Below are positions 16,963 through 25,659 of a stretch of 64,000 nucleotides of DNA, one piece after another. Position numbers and translations under genes: made by a program. The stretch spans positions 1 to 64,000 of the forward strand of contig NZ_JAAORA010000007.1 in the NCBI RefSeq assembly GCF_011601315.1, given 5' to 3'. The DNA comes from Candidatus Chlorobium masyuteum (GTDB lineage Bacteria > Bacteroidota > Chlorobiia > Chlorobiales > Chlorobiaceae). The notes beneath the pieces are model-generated. The model was not told where the DNA came from and searched no databases. It worked only from the letters and a program-made list of their open reading frames with translations. Positions within the stretch are counted from its first letter, which is position 1, and each line of letters opens with the position of its first letter.

Positions 16963-17922
16963 CTATTTCTGCTCATGTATTTCGTAAGCGTTGATGATAT
17001 CGCGAACAAGCCGGTGACGAACAACATCGGATTTGTCAAGATAGACAAAGCTGATACCCTTGATATCCTTCAGTACTTCCGGCGAATTGGTGAGTCCCGA
17101 ATCAGATTGTTCGGGCAGATCAATCTGGGTGACGTCCCCCGTAATGATCGCTTTTGAATTGAGACCAAGCCTTGTCAGACACATTTTCATCTGCTTGTTC
17201 GAAGCGTTCTGGGCTTCATCAAGAATAATGAAGGCATTGTTGAGTGTTCTGCCCCGCATATAGGCAAGAGGAACAATTTCTATGATTCTTTTTTCGGTGA
17301 GCATTTTGAGCTTTTCTGCAGTCAGCATATCCTGCAGGGCATCGTAAAGCGGCCGAAGATAGGGATCAATTTTCTGGGCGAGATCACCGGGAAGGAACCC
17401 GAGGCTTTCACCCGCTTCCACGGCCGGCCTGGCAAGAACAATTCGCTTGACACTTTTGGATTTCCATGCCGCTACGGCTATGGCAACAGCGGTGTAGGTT
17501 TTTCCGGTACCCGCCGGACCGATGGCAAACACAATATCATTTGTTTTTGCTTCTGCGACCATTCGCCGCTGTCCGTTGGTTTTTGCCCTGACGACATAGT
17601 CGGCTGTTGCGACAATGATATCTTCATCCGCCAGATGTCCGGGTTTCATCTCCGGAGCCGGTGACGAGGCAAGCGTGATCAGCATGTTCAGGTCATTGTC
17701 AAGCACTTCGCCGTGCTTGTCGGCCAGAAACTTCATCTCGCTGAAAATCTTCTCGGTTACAGCAATCTCTTCGGGCTTTCCCTTGAGTGTGATTTTTGTT
17801 CCCCTGGCGGTGATGAGCAGATCGGGAAATTCCGCCCTTATTTTTTTCAGGTGGGCATCATATGGCCCGAAAAGAATGACCGGCTCAATACCCTGGATCT
17901 CGATGATTTTTTCTTTGGTCAA
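16963..17922 (-). CDS. PhoH-like ATPase
   Basis: This cytosolic P-loop ATPase of the PhoH family (319 aa) has Walker A GPAGTGKT near residue 135 and Walker B FIILDEAQNAS, with the family motif NAFIILDEAQN. The N-terminal 80 residues form the KH-like region usual in PhoH/YbeZ. In many bacteria it sits beside ybeY and acts in RNA metabolism, but ybeY is not adjacent here. The start appears to be TTG 17922. It follows hldD by 19 bases on the same strand. Confidence 0.9.
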   Translation of the reverse strand: MTKEKIIEIQGIEPVILFGPYDAHLKKIRAEFPDLLITARGTKITLKGKPEEIAVTEKIFSEMKFLADKHGEVLDNDLNMLITLASSPAPEMKPGHLADEDIIVATADYVVRAKTNGQRRMVAEAKTNDIVFAIGPAGTGKTYTAVAIAVAAWKSKSVKRIVLARPAVEAGESLGFLPGDLAQKIDPYLRPLYDALQDMLTAEKLKMLTEKRIIEIVPLAYMRGRTLNNAFIILDEAQNASNKQMKMCLTRLGLNSKAIITGDVTQIDLPEQSDSGLTNSPEVLKDIKGISFVYLDKSDVVRHRLVRDIINAYEIHEQK

Positions 17923-17941
17923 TGTGAAGGGTAGTTAGGCA

Positions 17942-18937
17942 TTATGAATTGGTTTTCGCGAGATCAAGCCAGGGGTTGTCGGCAGCGAGATAGTGCTGTA
18001 CATACTCTTTTACGCCCTCTTCAAGCGAGGTGAATGGTTCATGGTATCCGGCAGAGCGCAGCCGGGTCATATCGGCGCAGGTGTAGTACTGGTATTTGTC
18101 GCGAAGGGTTTCGGGCATCGGCGTGTAGTTGATGACGGGCTCCTGGCCGAGAGCCGAGAATGTTGCTTTTGCAAGATCGAGAAAGCTCCTTGCTGTGCCT
18201 GTTCCGACGTTGAAGAGTCCGGTTGCTGAAGGGTTGTCGAGCAGCCAGAGCATGATCCGGGTGCAATCCCTGACATAGACAAAGTCTCTCAGTTGCTCGC
18301 CGTCACGATAGTCAGGGCGATGTGACCGGAAGAGCTCTACCGATCCTTTTTCACAAATCTGATGATATGCCTTGAAAACGACGCTGCTCATATCCTGTTT
18401 ATGATACTCGTTCGGTCCGTAAACATTGAAAAATTTGAGTCCCGCGGCATGGGTGAGAATGCCGTTGGCATCTGCCCACCGGTCGAACAACTGTTTGGAG
18501 TAGCCGTACATGTTCAATGGCCGGAGCCTGTCAATTTCCGCAATATTGTCAGAGTATCCGTTGGAGCCGTCACCATAGGTTGCCGCACTTGATGCATAGA
18601 TCAGCCTTGTATCATGAGCCATGCAGTATGAGGCCAACTTTTTTGAATAGCCGTAATTGTTGACCAGAAGGTGGTCGGCATCGGTTTCGGTGGTAGAGCT
18701 GTTTGCACCCATGTGGATGATGGCGGAAATATCCCTGAATGCACCGCTCTCCAGCAGGTCGGGAAAAAGGTCTTTCTGGATGAAATCTGCAAAGTGAAGC
18801 CCGGAGAGATTGCGCCATTTATTTGTCGTCGTCGAGCCAAGATCGTCAACAATGATGATATTCTTTTCACCATAACGGTTGAGTTCCCAAACCATGGCAC
18901 TGCCGATAAATCCCGCTCCGCCGGTGAGAATAATCAT
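17942..18937 (-). CDS. hldD: ADP-L-glycero-D-manno-heptose-6-epimerase
   Basis: HldD converts ADP-D-glycero-manno-heptose to the L-glycero form, the donor for lipopolysaccharide inner core. This extended short-chain dehydrogenase has the NADP-binding GGAGFIGS at the N-terminus, the catalytic Ser/Tyr/Lys (SSAATYGDG and YGYSKQLFD) and the HldD signature KFFNVYGPNEYHK. Its 331 residues match the family. ATG 18937 is clear. It probably forms a two-gene operon with phoH. Confidence 0.92.
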   Translation of the reverse strand: MIILTGGAGFIGSAMVWELNRYGEKNIIIVDDLGSTTTNKWRNLSGLHFADFIQKDLFPDLLESGAFRDISAIIHMGANSSTTETDADHLLVNNYGYSKKLASYCMAHDTRLIYASSAATYGDGSNGYSDNIAEIDRLRPLNMYGYSKQLFDRWADANGILTHAAGLKFFNVYGPNEYHKQDMSSVVFKAYHQICEKGSVELFRSHRPDYRDGEQLRDFVYVRDCTRIMLWLLDNPSATGLFNVGTGTARSFLDLAKATFSALGQEPVINYTPMPETLRDKYQYYTCADMTRLRSAGYHEPFTSLEEGVKEYVQHYLAADNPWLDLAKTNS

Positions 18938-18997
18938 AGGGTAAAAGAGATTGAAAGGTGCAGGAAAAGCAAATATAAAGAGGCTTGTCCAAAAACA

Positions 18998-19026
18998 AAA
19001 GGCCGCCAGGGATTTAAGCGGCCTTT
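18998..19026 (-). terminator. Terminator of the sigma-like gene
   Basis: A perfect nine-base stem, AAAGGCCGC/GCGGCCTTT, is followed on the minus strand by TTGTTTTTGG. It lies after the stop codon of the gene at 19050-19472. Confidence 0.8.
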
Positions 19027-19049
19027 CACAGGAGGGAGGAGGGTGTTGA

Positions 19050-19472
19050 TTATGCGGAAACTTTCATCATGGTATCATTGACAAGCAGTTTTCGTCCACA
19101 GAGAAGCCATAACCTTATGGTCTCAACAGGTTTGCCGACAATTTCGGAGATCTGGCGGTGTTGAAGGCCGGATATTTCACTCAGGAGTACGGAGAGCTTG
19201 ATGTCTGCCGACCACTGTTTCAGTGAATCGAGGAGATGATGCTGTTGCGTGCAGGGTGCATCAGGGATACAGAAATCAGCATACTGACCGAACCGCTCAA
19301 CATAGCATTTCCTGAAGGTTCTGAGCAGGTCGCTCTCTTTTGTCTCTTTGTTTGCAGAGCGATAGGTAAGGTTGACAAGGTCTCGCGACTCATCCTCACT
19401 GCCGGTCATCCAGTAGGCAAGGCTATATATGTCATTGAGCAGGTCGAGGGGTGTTTTTTTTATGCGGTTCAT
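19050..19472 (-). CDS. Short sigma-70-like protein, degenerate in region 2
   Basis: The 140-residue protein looks like an ECF sigma factor reduced in size. The first 35 residues recall region 2.1-2.2 (LLNDIYSLAYWMTGSEDESRDLV), the core-binding part. The DNA-melting part is short, and residues 90-135 form a region-4 helix-turn-helix (LLSEISGLQHRQISEIVGKPVETIRLWLLCGRKLL). It may compete for or modulate RNA polymerase rather than act as a normal sigma factor. No anti-sigma gene is adjacent. I have not seen a name for this family. Confidence 0.6.
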   Translation of the reverse strand: MNRIKKTPLDLLNDIYSLAYWMTGSEDESRDLVNLTYRSANKETKESDLLRTFRKCYVERFGQYADFCIPDAPCTQQHHLLDSLKQWSADIKLSVLLSEISGLQHRQISEIVGKPVETIRLWLLCGRKLLVNDTMMKVSA

Positions 19473-19666
19473 GATTGCTCCTTGAAATAAGATTAATTTT
19501 ATCTTGAATTAATTTATAAAAAAATTGAGGATTGTCCAGCTTTTTTTCATGAATTCTGTGAAAAAGATGTTTTTTTGTATGAGTAGTGCAAGCGTTGTCC
19601 ATATAAGGAGATCGCTCTGCAATTTTTCCTCCTTTACCCATTCACCGCAACAATATTTTGTGCCCT

Positions 19667-20734
19667 ATGCAGAACGATATACAGCGCCTTCTTAATCCCG
19701 CATTACAGAATATTGCGACATACCGCGTAGAGGGGGGGCAGCAGGCCGAGGTCAAGCTGAACCAGAATGAGAGCCCTTTTGATGTGCCGATGTGGCTCAA
19801 GGAGGAGATTCTCGGTGCGTTTCAGAAGGAGTCATGGAACCGGTATCCTGATATTTTGCCCTACCGGGGTATGCAGGCCTACGCTGATTTTCTCGGGGTT
19901 GCACCGGAGTGTGTGATGATGAGCAACGGCTCCAATGAGATGCTCTATACCATCTTTCTTGCCTGCCTCGGTCCGTCAAGGAAAGTGCTGATTCCTGAGC
20001 CCTCATTTTCACTGTATGAAAAAATCGCCCTGCTCTTGCAGTCCGGCATTGTCCGGGTGCCGATGCAGTCCGGTCTGGATTTTGACACGGAGGCTATCAT
20101 CCGGGCGGCCCGGGATGAGGCTGTTCATTTTATTGTGCTCTCTACACCAAACAATCCTACCTCCAAATCACTCGCTCTGGAAGATGTCCGCCTGATTGCG
20201 GAATCATGTGACGCCATTGTCCTTGTTGATGAGGCCTATATCGAGTTTTCCCGTCAGCGTTCCGCTCTTGAACTGATTGATGAGCTGCCTAATGTTGTGG
20301 TGCTGCGCACCATGTCGAAAGCGCTTGCTCTTGCAGGAATCCGGATTGGTTTTGCGATTGCCAACCCGGCCCTGATGGCTGAGCTTGCAAAACCGAAAAT
20401 CCCCTTTGCTTCAGGCAGGCTTCAGGAGATCACCATCGAGCGCGTTCTTGCAAACTACTCTCTGGTCACCGATGCGGTATCCTATATTCTGCATGAACGG
20501 GCACGACTCTACAGTGAGCTTCTTTCAATTGATGGTGTTGAAGCGCTGGAGAGTGATACCAATTTTCTGATCATCAGGGTTCCGGATGCAGGTTCGGTTT
20601 TTCAGGCTCTTCAGAAGGAGGGCATTCTGGTAAGAAATGTTTCCGGCTATCCGATGATGAAAAACTGCCTGAGATTCAATGTCGGTCTTGTTGATGAAAA
20701 CCGTGCGTTAATCGAAAAACTCCGTTCGATTTGA
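19667..20734 (+). CDS. hisC: Histidinol-phosphate aminotransferase
   Basis: HisC converts imidazole-acetol phosphate to histidinol phosphate. It is a class I/II PLP aminotransferase of 355 residues from ATG 19667. It shows the early LNQNESPFD, the TPNNPTS loop, the PLP-anchoring Asp in VDEAYIEFS and the Schiff-base Lys in TMSKALALAGIRIGF. No other his gene is beside it. It overlaps or abuts the SpoU-type methyltransferase gene, suggesting a two-gene unit. Confidence 0.92.
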   Translation: MQNDIQRLLNPALQNIATYRVEGGQQAEVKLNQNESPFDVPMWLKEEILGAFQKESWNRYPDILPYRGMQAYADFLGVAPECVMMSNGSNEMLYTIFLACLGPSRKVLIPEPSFSLYEKIALLLQSGIVRVPMQSGLDFDTEAIIRAARDEAVHFIVLSTPNNPTSKSLALEDVRLIAESCDAIVLVDEAYIEFSRQRSALELIDELPNVVVLRTMSKALALAGIRIGFAIANPALMAELAKPKIPFASGRLQEITIERVLANYSLVTDAVSYILHERARLYSELLSIDGVEALESDTNFLIIRVPDAGSVFQALQKEGILVRNVSGYPMMKNCLRFNVGLVDENRALIEKLRSI

Positions 20735-20736
20735 GC

Positions 20737-21279
20737 ATGCAGGGGTTCAGAAAGCTGCATGGCTCGGAAATGAACCGTCTGAGCCCGGAAGAGTATGCCG
20801 GAGCCCCGAAACACCCGATTTATCTGATGCTGCACAATATCCGCAGTATGTGGAATGTCGGCTCAATGTTCCGGACAGCTGATGCTGCCGGAATTGAGAA
20901 AATGATTCTTTCGGGTTATACAGCCACACCACCGAGAAAAGAGATTGATAAAACCGCACTCGGAGCCCAGGATAGTGTTACATGGGAGTATCAAGCCGAC
21001 CCGCTTGTGGCGCTTCTGGAATTGAAGCGTGCAGGGGTGAACATCTGCGGTCTTGAGATTACGGAAGGAAGCCGTCCCTATAGTGCGCTCACTCCCGGTG
21101 ATTTTCCGCTCTGCCTTGTTGTGGGTAATGAGGTTGACGGCCTTGAAAACGAGGTGCTTGAGCTCTGTGATGAGGTTCTCGAGATTCCGCAGTTCGGTAC
21201 CAAGCATTCGCTTAATGTCGCTGTGGCATCAGGGATAGCTCTGTTTGAGTTTGTGCGTGTTATCCGGAGTGGAGTGTAA
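20737..21279 (+). CDS. SpoU/TrmH-family RNA 2'-O-methyltransferase
   Basis: This 180-residue SPOUT enzyme methylates ribose in tRNA or rRNA. The three SpoU motifs are present: NIRSMWNVGSMFRTADAAG (motif 1, with the catalytic Arg), LVVGNEVDGL (motif 2) and IPQFGTKHSLNVAVASGIALFE (motif 3, trefoil knot). ATG 20737 follows the hisC stop by two bases. The RNA target cannot be told; the short length resembles TrmL/TrmH-like proteins without an N-terminal L30e domain. Confidence 0.88.
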   Translation: MQGFRKLHGSEMNRLSPEEYAGAPKHPIYLMLHNIRSMWNVGSMFRTADAAGIEKMILSGYTATPPRKEIDKTALGAQDSVTWEYQADPLVALLELKRAGVNICGLEITEGSRPYSALTPGDFPLCLVVGNEVDGLENEVLELCDEVLEIPQFGTKHSLNVAVASGIALFEFVRVIRSGV

Positions 21280-21342
21280 CTTTTTACAGGGTGCCCTTGT
21301 TCTCTTTTTATTGAGGCTGCAATGTTTTAACACGGTTCCTCC

Positions 21343-22173
21343 ATGCTTCATTACAAGACATACGAGTTGGATGATCCCGATGCATCATGGGTGGTGTTTG
21401 TCCATGGAGCCGGCGGGAGTTCTTCGATATGGTTTTTGCAGATCAAGGAGTTTATACGGTATTTCAATGTCCTGCTGGTTGATCTTCGGGGTCACGGCAG
21501 GTCGAAAGGTATGCTGCCTCACAAGGAGGAGCGTCATTACGATTTTGAGGATATCACCCGTGACATTATCGAAGTGCTCGACTCGCTCAATATCCGTAAA
21601 GCCCACTTCATCGGTATCTCGCTTGGCACCATTCTTATCCGCAATCTCAGTGAAATCGCTCCGGAGCGCGTAACCTCAATGGTTTTGGGTGGAGCGATTC
21701 TCCGGCTCAATATCCGGGCGAGGGTACTTGTTGCCCTCGGCAATATGTTCAAGCGGGTTGTGCCCTATATGTGGCTCTATCGTTTTTTTGCATGGATCAT
21801 CATGCCGAGCCCGCGTCATAAAAAGTCGCGCCTGCTCTTTGTCAATGAGGCCAAAAAGGTGGCGCAGAAAGAGTTCATGCGCTGGTTCAGGCTGACCAAT
21901 GAAATATCGCCGCTCCTGAAATATTTTGAGGAGAAGGATACCGGAATTCCGACGCTCTACCTGATGGGCGATGAGGATCACATGTTTCTGCCCGCTGTAC
22001 GCTACATCATTACGCGGCACACCAATTCATGGCTTGAGGTGATCGGCAATTCCGGTCATGTCTGCAATGTCGATCAGCCGGCCGAGTTCAACAGCCGGGC
22101 GATACTGTTTTTGAAAAAAATATCTGCGGGTATTCTGCCTGAGCCGGCGGTGCTTCGATGTGCCTCCTCCTGA
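21343..22173 (+). CDS. Alpha/beta hydrolase, copy 2
   Basis: This 276-residue hydrolase is nearly identical to the one at 10184-11017, from the same MLHYKTYELDD start to the His motif NSGHVCN, with a different last 15 residues. The nucleophile elbow is GISLGT and the oxyanion region is VHGAGGSSS. Many base differences are at third codon positions, so the copies are under purifying selection and are not a very recent duplication. Both follow methyltransferase genes (bchU and SpoU), perhaps by chance. Substrate unknown. Confidence 0.88.
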   Translation: MLHYKTYELDDPDASWVVFVHGAGGSSSIWFLQIKEFIRYFNVLLVDLRGHGRSKGMLPHKEERHYDFEDITRDIIEVLDSLNIRKAHFIGISLGTILIRNLSEIAPERVTSMVLGGAILRLNIRARVLVALGNMFKRVVPYMWLYRFFAWIIMPSPRHKKSRLLFVNEAKKVAQKEFMRWFRLTNEISPLLKYFEEKDTGIPTLYLMGDEDHMFLPAVRYIITRHTNSWLEVIGNSGHVCNVDQPAEFNSRAILFLKKISAGILPEPAVLRCASS

Positions 22174-22178
22174 AGGAG

Positions 22179-22751
22179 CTATACTGCCGGTTTGTTGAAG
22201 TGGTTCATGGCATGATTGATACCGTTCACGGCGAAATCAAGCGCGGCATCCCGGCATACCGGAAGTACACCCGCCATAACCGATCGCTCCTCTTCACTGA
22301 ATTTTCCAAGCACGAACGACGAAAAAGAGCCCAGAGGCTGATCCTGAGGTTTGATACCTATTCGCAGACGTGCAAACTCATCACTTCCAAGAGATTCGAT
22401 AATATGTTTCAGGCCATTCTGTCCACCCGCTGATCCTTTGGATCGAAGGCGTATTGATCCTGACGGAAGATTCAGATCATCACAGATCACCAGGATATCG
22501 CTCGCTGCGATTTTATAGAAATTCATGGCAGCTACAACCGCGTGGCCGGAGAGATTCATGTAGGTCATCGGTTTGATAAGGATGACCTGCTCTTTTTCAT
22601 GCCGGATTTTAGCCGCAAGGTATTTGCCTTTACCGGCACTGAATCCTTCCTGAAAAAAATCAGCGATTTTTTCCACAGCTTCAAAGCCGATATTATGGCG
22701 GGTTCCTGTGTAGCGGGATTCAGGGTTTCCAAGACCGGCAACAAGTTTCAT
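22179..22751 (-). CDS. pth: Peptidyl-tRNA hydrolase
   Basis: Pth releases peptides from prematurely dropped peptidyl-tRNA. The 190-residue protein from ATG 22751 begins MKLVAGLGNPESRYTGTRHN, containing the catalytic His and the conserved Asn, and later has TYMNLSG and DDLNLPSGSIRLR, with GGQNGLKHI. The frame is open for another 37 codons upstream, but those residues do not belong to the family. It is convergent with the hydrolase gene, the two stops lying only five bases apart. Confidence 0.93.
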   Translation of the reverse strand: MKLVAGLGNPESRYTGTRHNIGFEAVEKIADFFQEGFSAGKGKYLAAKIRHEKEQVILIKPMTYMNLSGHAVVAAMNFYKIAASDILVICDDLNLPSGSIRLRSKGSAGGQNGLKHIIESLGSDEFARLRIGIKPQDQPLGSFSSFVLGKFSEEERSVMAGVLPVCRDAALDFAVNGINHAMNHFNKPAV

Positions 22752-23061
22752 GGCGAAGAAGCGTAAATCGGTAAGTGATTTTGGTTTACAATTGGACTGT
22801 ATGCCAATTGCCGACGGAATGAATATAAGAGAGGCCGGGCAGAATCTGTAATAACCAATCATTTTTTGAGCCGGAAACAGAGAGAATTCGGGAAGATCAA
22901 AAATAGCGGGGAAGAGCTAAGAAGTTCTGCGAAAAGGTATTGAGATTCATGAAAAAAGTTGCAATTTACGGAGTCCTGTTCTCGACAGGGATATTGCGCG
23001 ATGGTGATTTTGCTGAGCTACATTCTTTTTTTGAATCAAGAATAACAGTAAAAAAGTTGCA
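22752..23061. other. Non-coding stretch between divergent pth and hppA
   Basis: About 310 bases without a gene. It should contain both promoters. An AT-rich part near 22775-22805 (GGTTTACAATTGGACTG) could be promoter sequence. Nothing else stands out. Confidence 0.35.
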
Positions 23062-25542
23062 ATGAAAAAACCTTTGAATGTTACATGGTTGGCCAGAGCC
23101 GGTTCGGTTCTGGGAGGACTCGGGCTTCTGCTGCAGTCGCAGGTTGCGCATGCCAGCGAGGCCGATCTGGTACTGCCGGATCTACACTCGGTCTCATTTC
23201 TTGGCGGGATTCCCGGCGACACGCTTTTGTTGTGGGGGCTTGCCATCTGCCTGTTCGGGATGCTCTTTGGTGTAGTACAGTATATGGGCATCCGCAATCT
23301 GCCTGTTCACAGTGCCATGAAGGAGATCAGTGAGCTGATCTATGCTACCTGCAAAACCTATTTGATCACACAGGGCAAGTTTATTCTTGTTCTCTGGGTT
23401 CTCATCGGAGCAATTATTGTTGCTTACTTCGGCTGGCTTCGTAATCTGGAAACCATAAAGGTTCTTTCCATTCTTGCGGCGAGTCTTATCGGTATCCTCG
23501 GAAGCTATACGGTTGCCTGGTTCGGCATGAGGATCAATACCTTTGCCAACTCAAGAACCGCATTTGCAAGTCTTGGCGGAAAACCCTTTCCGACCTATGC
23601 CATTCCGCTCAGAGCCGGCATGAGTATCGGTATGCTGCTTATCAGCATCGAGCTTTTCGTCATGCTCTGCATTCTGCTTTTTGTGCCCAATGATTTTGCC
23701 GGACCCTGCTTTATCGGCTTTGCCATCGGTGAGTCTCTCGGTGCTTCGGTGCTGCGTATTGCCGGCGGTATCTTTACCAAGATTGCCGACATCGGTTCCG
23801 ACCTTATGAAGATTGTTTTCAAGATCAAGGAGGATGATGCCCGTAACCCCGGCGTTATTGCTGACTGTGCCGGTGACAATGCCGGTGACTCGGTCGGCCC
23901 TACAGCTGACGGTTTTGAAACCTACGGTGTTACCGGTGTTGCCCTGATCTCCTTCATCCTGCTCGCTATCAAGGCTCCTGAAATCCAGATCATGCTGCTT
24001 GTATGGATTTTTGCCATGCGCCTTGTCATGATTCTGGCCAGCGCAGTATCCTACTGGGTCAATGCTGCCTATGCAAAGATGAAGTACAGCAATGCTGACG
24101 AGATGAACTTCGAGAAACCGCTCATCACGCTTGTCTGGCTTACCTCTATTGTCTCGATCATTCTTACCTACATTGCATCCTATTATCTGATCCGCACGCT
24201 TGGTGACGGTACCATGTGGTGGAAGCTTGCTTCGATTATCACCTGCGGAACAATTGCCGGTGCTCTTATTCCTGAACTGGTCAACCGCTTTACCTCAACC
24301 GAGTGTGCCCATGTACGCAACGTGGTGCAGTGCACCAAAGAGGGTGGAGCCGCTTTAAATATTCTTTCCGGTCTTGTTGCCGGTAACTTCAGTGCCTACT
24401 GGATGGGTCTTGCCATTGTGGGTCTTATGGCAGGCGCTTACGGCCTCAGCACGCTTGGACTCACGACTCTTGGTCTGACGCCTGAGCTGATTGCAGCACA
24501 GGGAATCCTTACGGTCGGGCTTGACAAGGTGATCATGCTTGCTCCTTCCGTCTTTGCTTTCGGTCTTGTAGCGTTCGGCTTCCTGAGCATGGGTCCGGTG
24601 ACCATTGCTGTTGACTCCTACGGTCCGGTTACCGATAACGCACAGTCGGTCTATGAGCTTTCTCTGATCGAAAACGTTTCGGCTAAAGAGATTGAGAGCG
24701 AGTTCGGCTTCCAGCCTGACTTTACCAATGCAAAACGCTACCTTGAAGCCAACGACGGCGCTGGCAATACCTTCAAGGCAACGGCCAAGCCGGTGCTTAT
24801 CGGTACGGCGGTAGTGGGTTCAACGACCATGATTTTCTCGATTATCATGATCCTTACCAATGGTCTTGCCGATGTCAGCTCCATTGCGAAGCTCTCCATT
24901 CTCTCTCCTCCGTTCCTGCTCGGCCTCATGATGGGCGGTGCGGTGATCTACTGGTTTACCGGTGCATCCATCAATGCGGTAACTACCGGAGCCTACTATG
25001 CTGTTGAATTCATCAAGCAGAACATCAAGCTGGATAGCGGCGCAGAAAAGGCTTCAATTGAGGACAGCAAGAAGGTTGTGGAGATCTGTACGAAGTTTGC
25101 ACAGAAAGGTATGCTTAACATCTTTCTGACCGTATTCTTTACAACACTGGCCTTTGCCTGTCTTGACTCCTTCTTCTTTATCGGTTACCTGATCTCCATT
25201 GCTCTTTTTGGTCTCTACCAGGCTATTTTCATGGCCAATGCCGGTGGAGCCTGGGACAATGCCAAGAAGCTTGTTGAAACCGAGCTCAACGCCAAAGGCA
25301 CCGAACTGCATGATGCCTCGATTGTCGGTGATACGGTCGGCGATCCGTTCAAGGACACCTCTTCGGTTGCCCTGAACCCGATCATCAAGTTCACCACGCT
25401 GTTCGGTCTGCTTGCTATCGAGCTGGCTATCGAACTGCCTCCGCAGCTGGCATTGACCCTGTCCGCAATCTTCTTTGCCCTCTCGCTGGTTTATGTTCAT
25501 CGCTCCTTCTTCTCCATGAGAATCAAGGTTGACGAACATTAA
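23062..25542 (+). CDS. hppA: Membrane-bound proton-translocating pyrophosphatase
   Basis: This large polytopic protein (826 aa, about 16 membrane helices) couples pyrophosphate hydrolysis to ion pumping. Substrate-site motifs are visible: DDARNPGVIADCAGDNAGD, then GPTADGFE, DSYGPVTDNAQS and the late GDTVGDPFKDTSS. The position that separates K+-independent from K+-dependent enzymes reads NTFKATAKP, with Lys where K+-dependent forms have Ala, so it is likely a K+-independent H+ pump (inference). The N-terminus carries an extra leader-like segment. The soluble enzyme Ppa is encoded separately at 55916. Strong terminator downstream. Confidence 0.95.
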   Translation: MKKPLNVTWLARAGSVLGGLGLLLQSQVAHASEADLVLPDLHSVSFLGGIPGDTLLLWGLAICLFGMLFGVVQYMGIRNLPVHSAMKEISELIYATCKTYLITQGKFILVLWVLIGAIIVAYFGWLRNLETIKVLSILAASLIGILGSYTVAWFGMRINTFANSRTAFASLGGKPFPTYAIPLRAGMSIGMLLISIELFVMLCILLFVPNDFAGPCFIGFAIGESLGASVLRIAGGIFTKIADIGSDLMKIVFKIKEDDARNPGVIADCAGDNAGDSVGPTADGFETYGVTGVALISFILLAIKAPEIQIMLLVWIFAMRLVMILASAVSYWVNAAYAKMKYSNADEMNFEKPLITLVWLTSIVSIILTYIASYYLIRTLGDGTMWWKLASIITCGTIAGALIPELVNRFTSTECAHVRNVVQCTKEGGAALNILSGLVAGNFSAYWMGLAIVGLMAGAYGLSTLGLTTLGLTPELIAAQGILTVGLDKVIMLAPSVFAFGLVAFGFLSMGPVTIAVDSYGPVTDNAQSVYELSLIENVSAKEIESEFGFQPDFTNAKRYLEANDGAGNTFKATAKPVLIGTAVVGSTTMIFSIIMILTNGLADVSSIAKLSILSPPFLLGLMMGGAVIYWFTGASINAVTTGAYYAVEFIKQNIKLDSGAEKASIEDSKKVVEICTKFAQKGMLNIFLTVFFTTLAFACLDSFFFIGYLISIALFGLYQAIFMANAGGAWDNAKKLVETELNAKGTELHDASIVGDTVGDPFKDTSSVALNPIIKFTTLFGLLAIELAIELPPQLALTLSAIFFALSLVYVHRSFFSMRIKVDEH

Positions 25543-25560
25543 GTCGCTCTTTCTTGACAT

Positions 25561-25596
25561 AACAACAAAAGCCGCAGTGATGCGGCTTTTGTTGTT
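25561..25596. terminator. Bidirectional terminator between hppA and mreB
   Basis: A perfect 16-base stem, AACAACAAAAGCCGCA/TGCGGCTTTTGTTGTT, with a four-base GTGA loop and A/T runs on both sides serves the two convergent genes. Confidence 0.9.
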
Positions 25597-25659
25597 ACAT
25601 GACCTTTTGAGAGGAGATGCATTACCGGAGAGCGTTCGCCCTCACAGGGAGAGGGGGGG

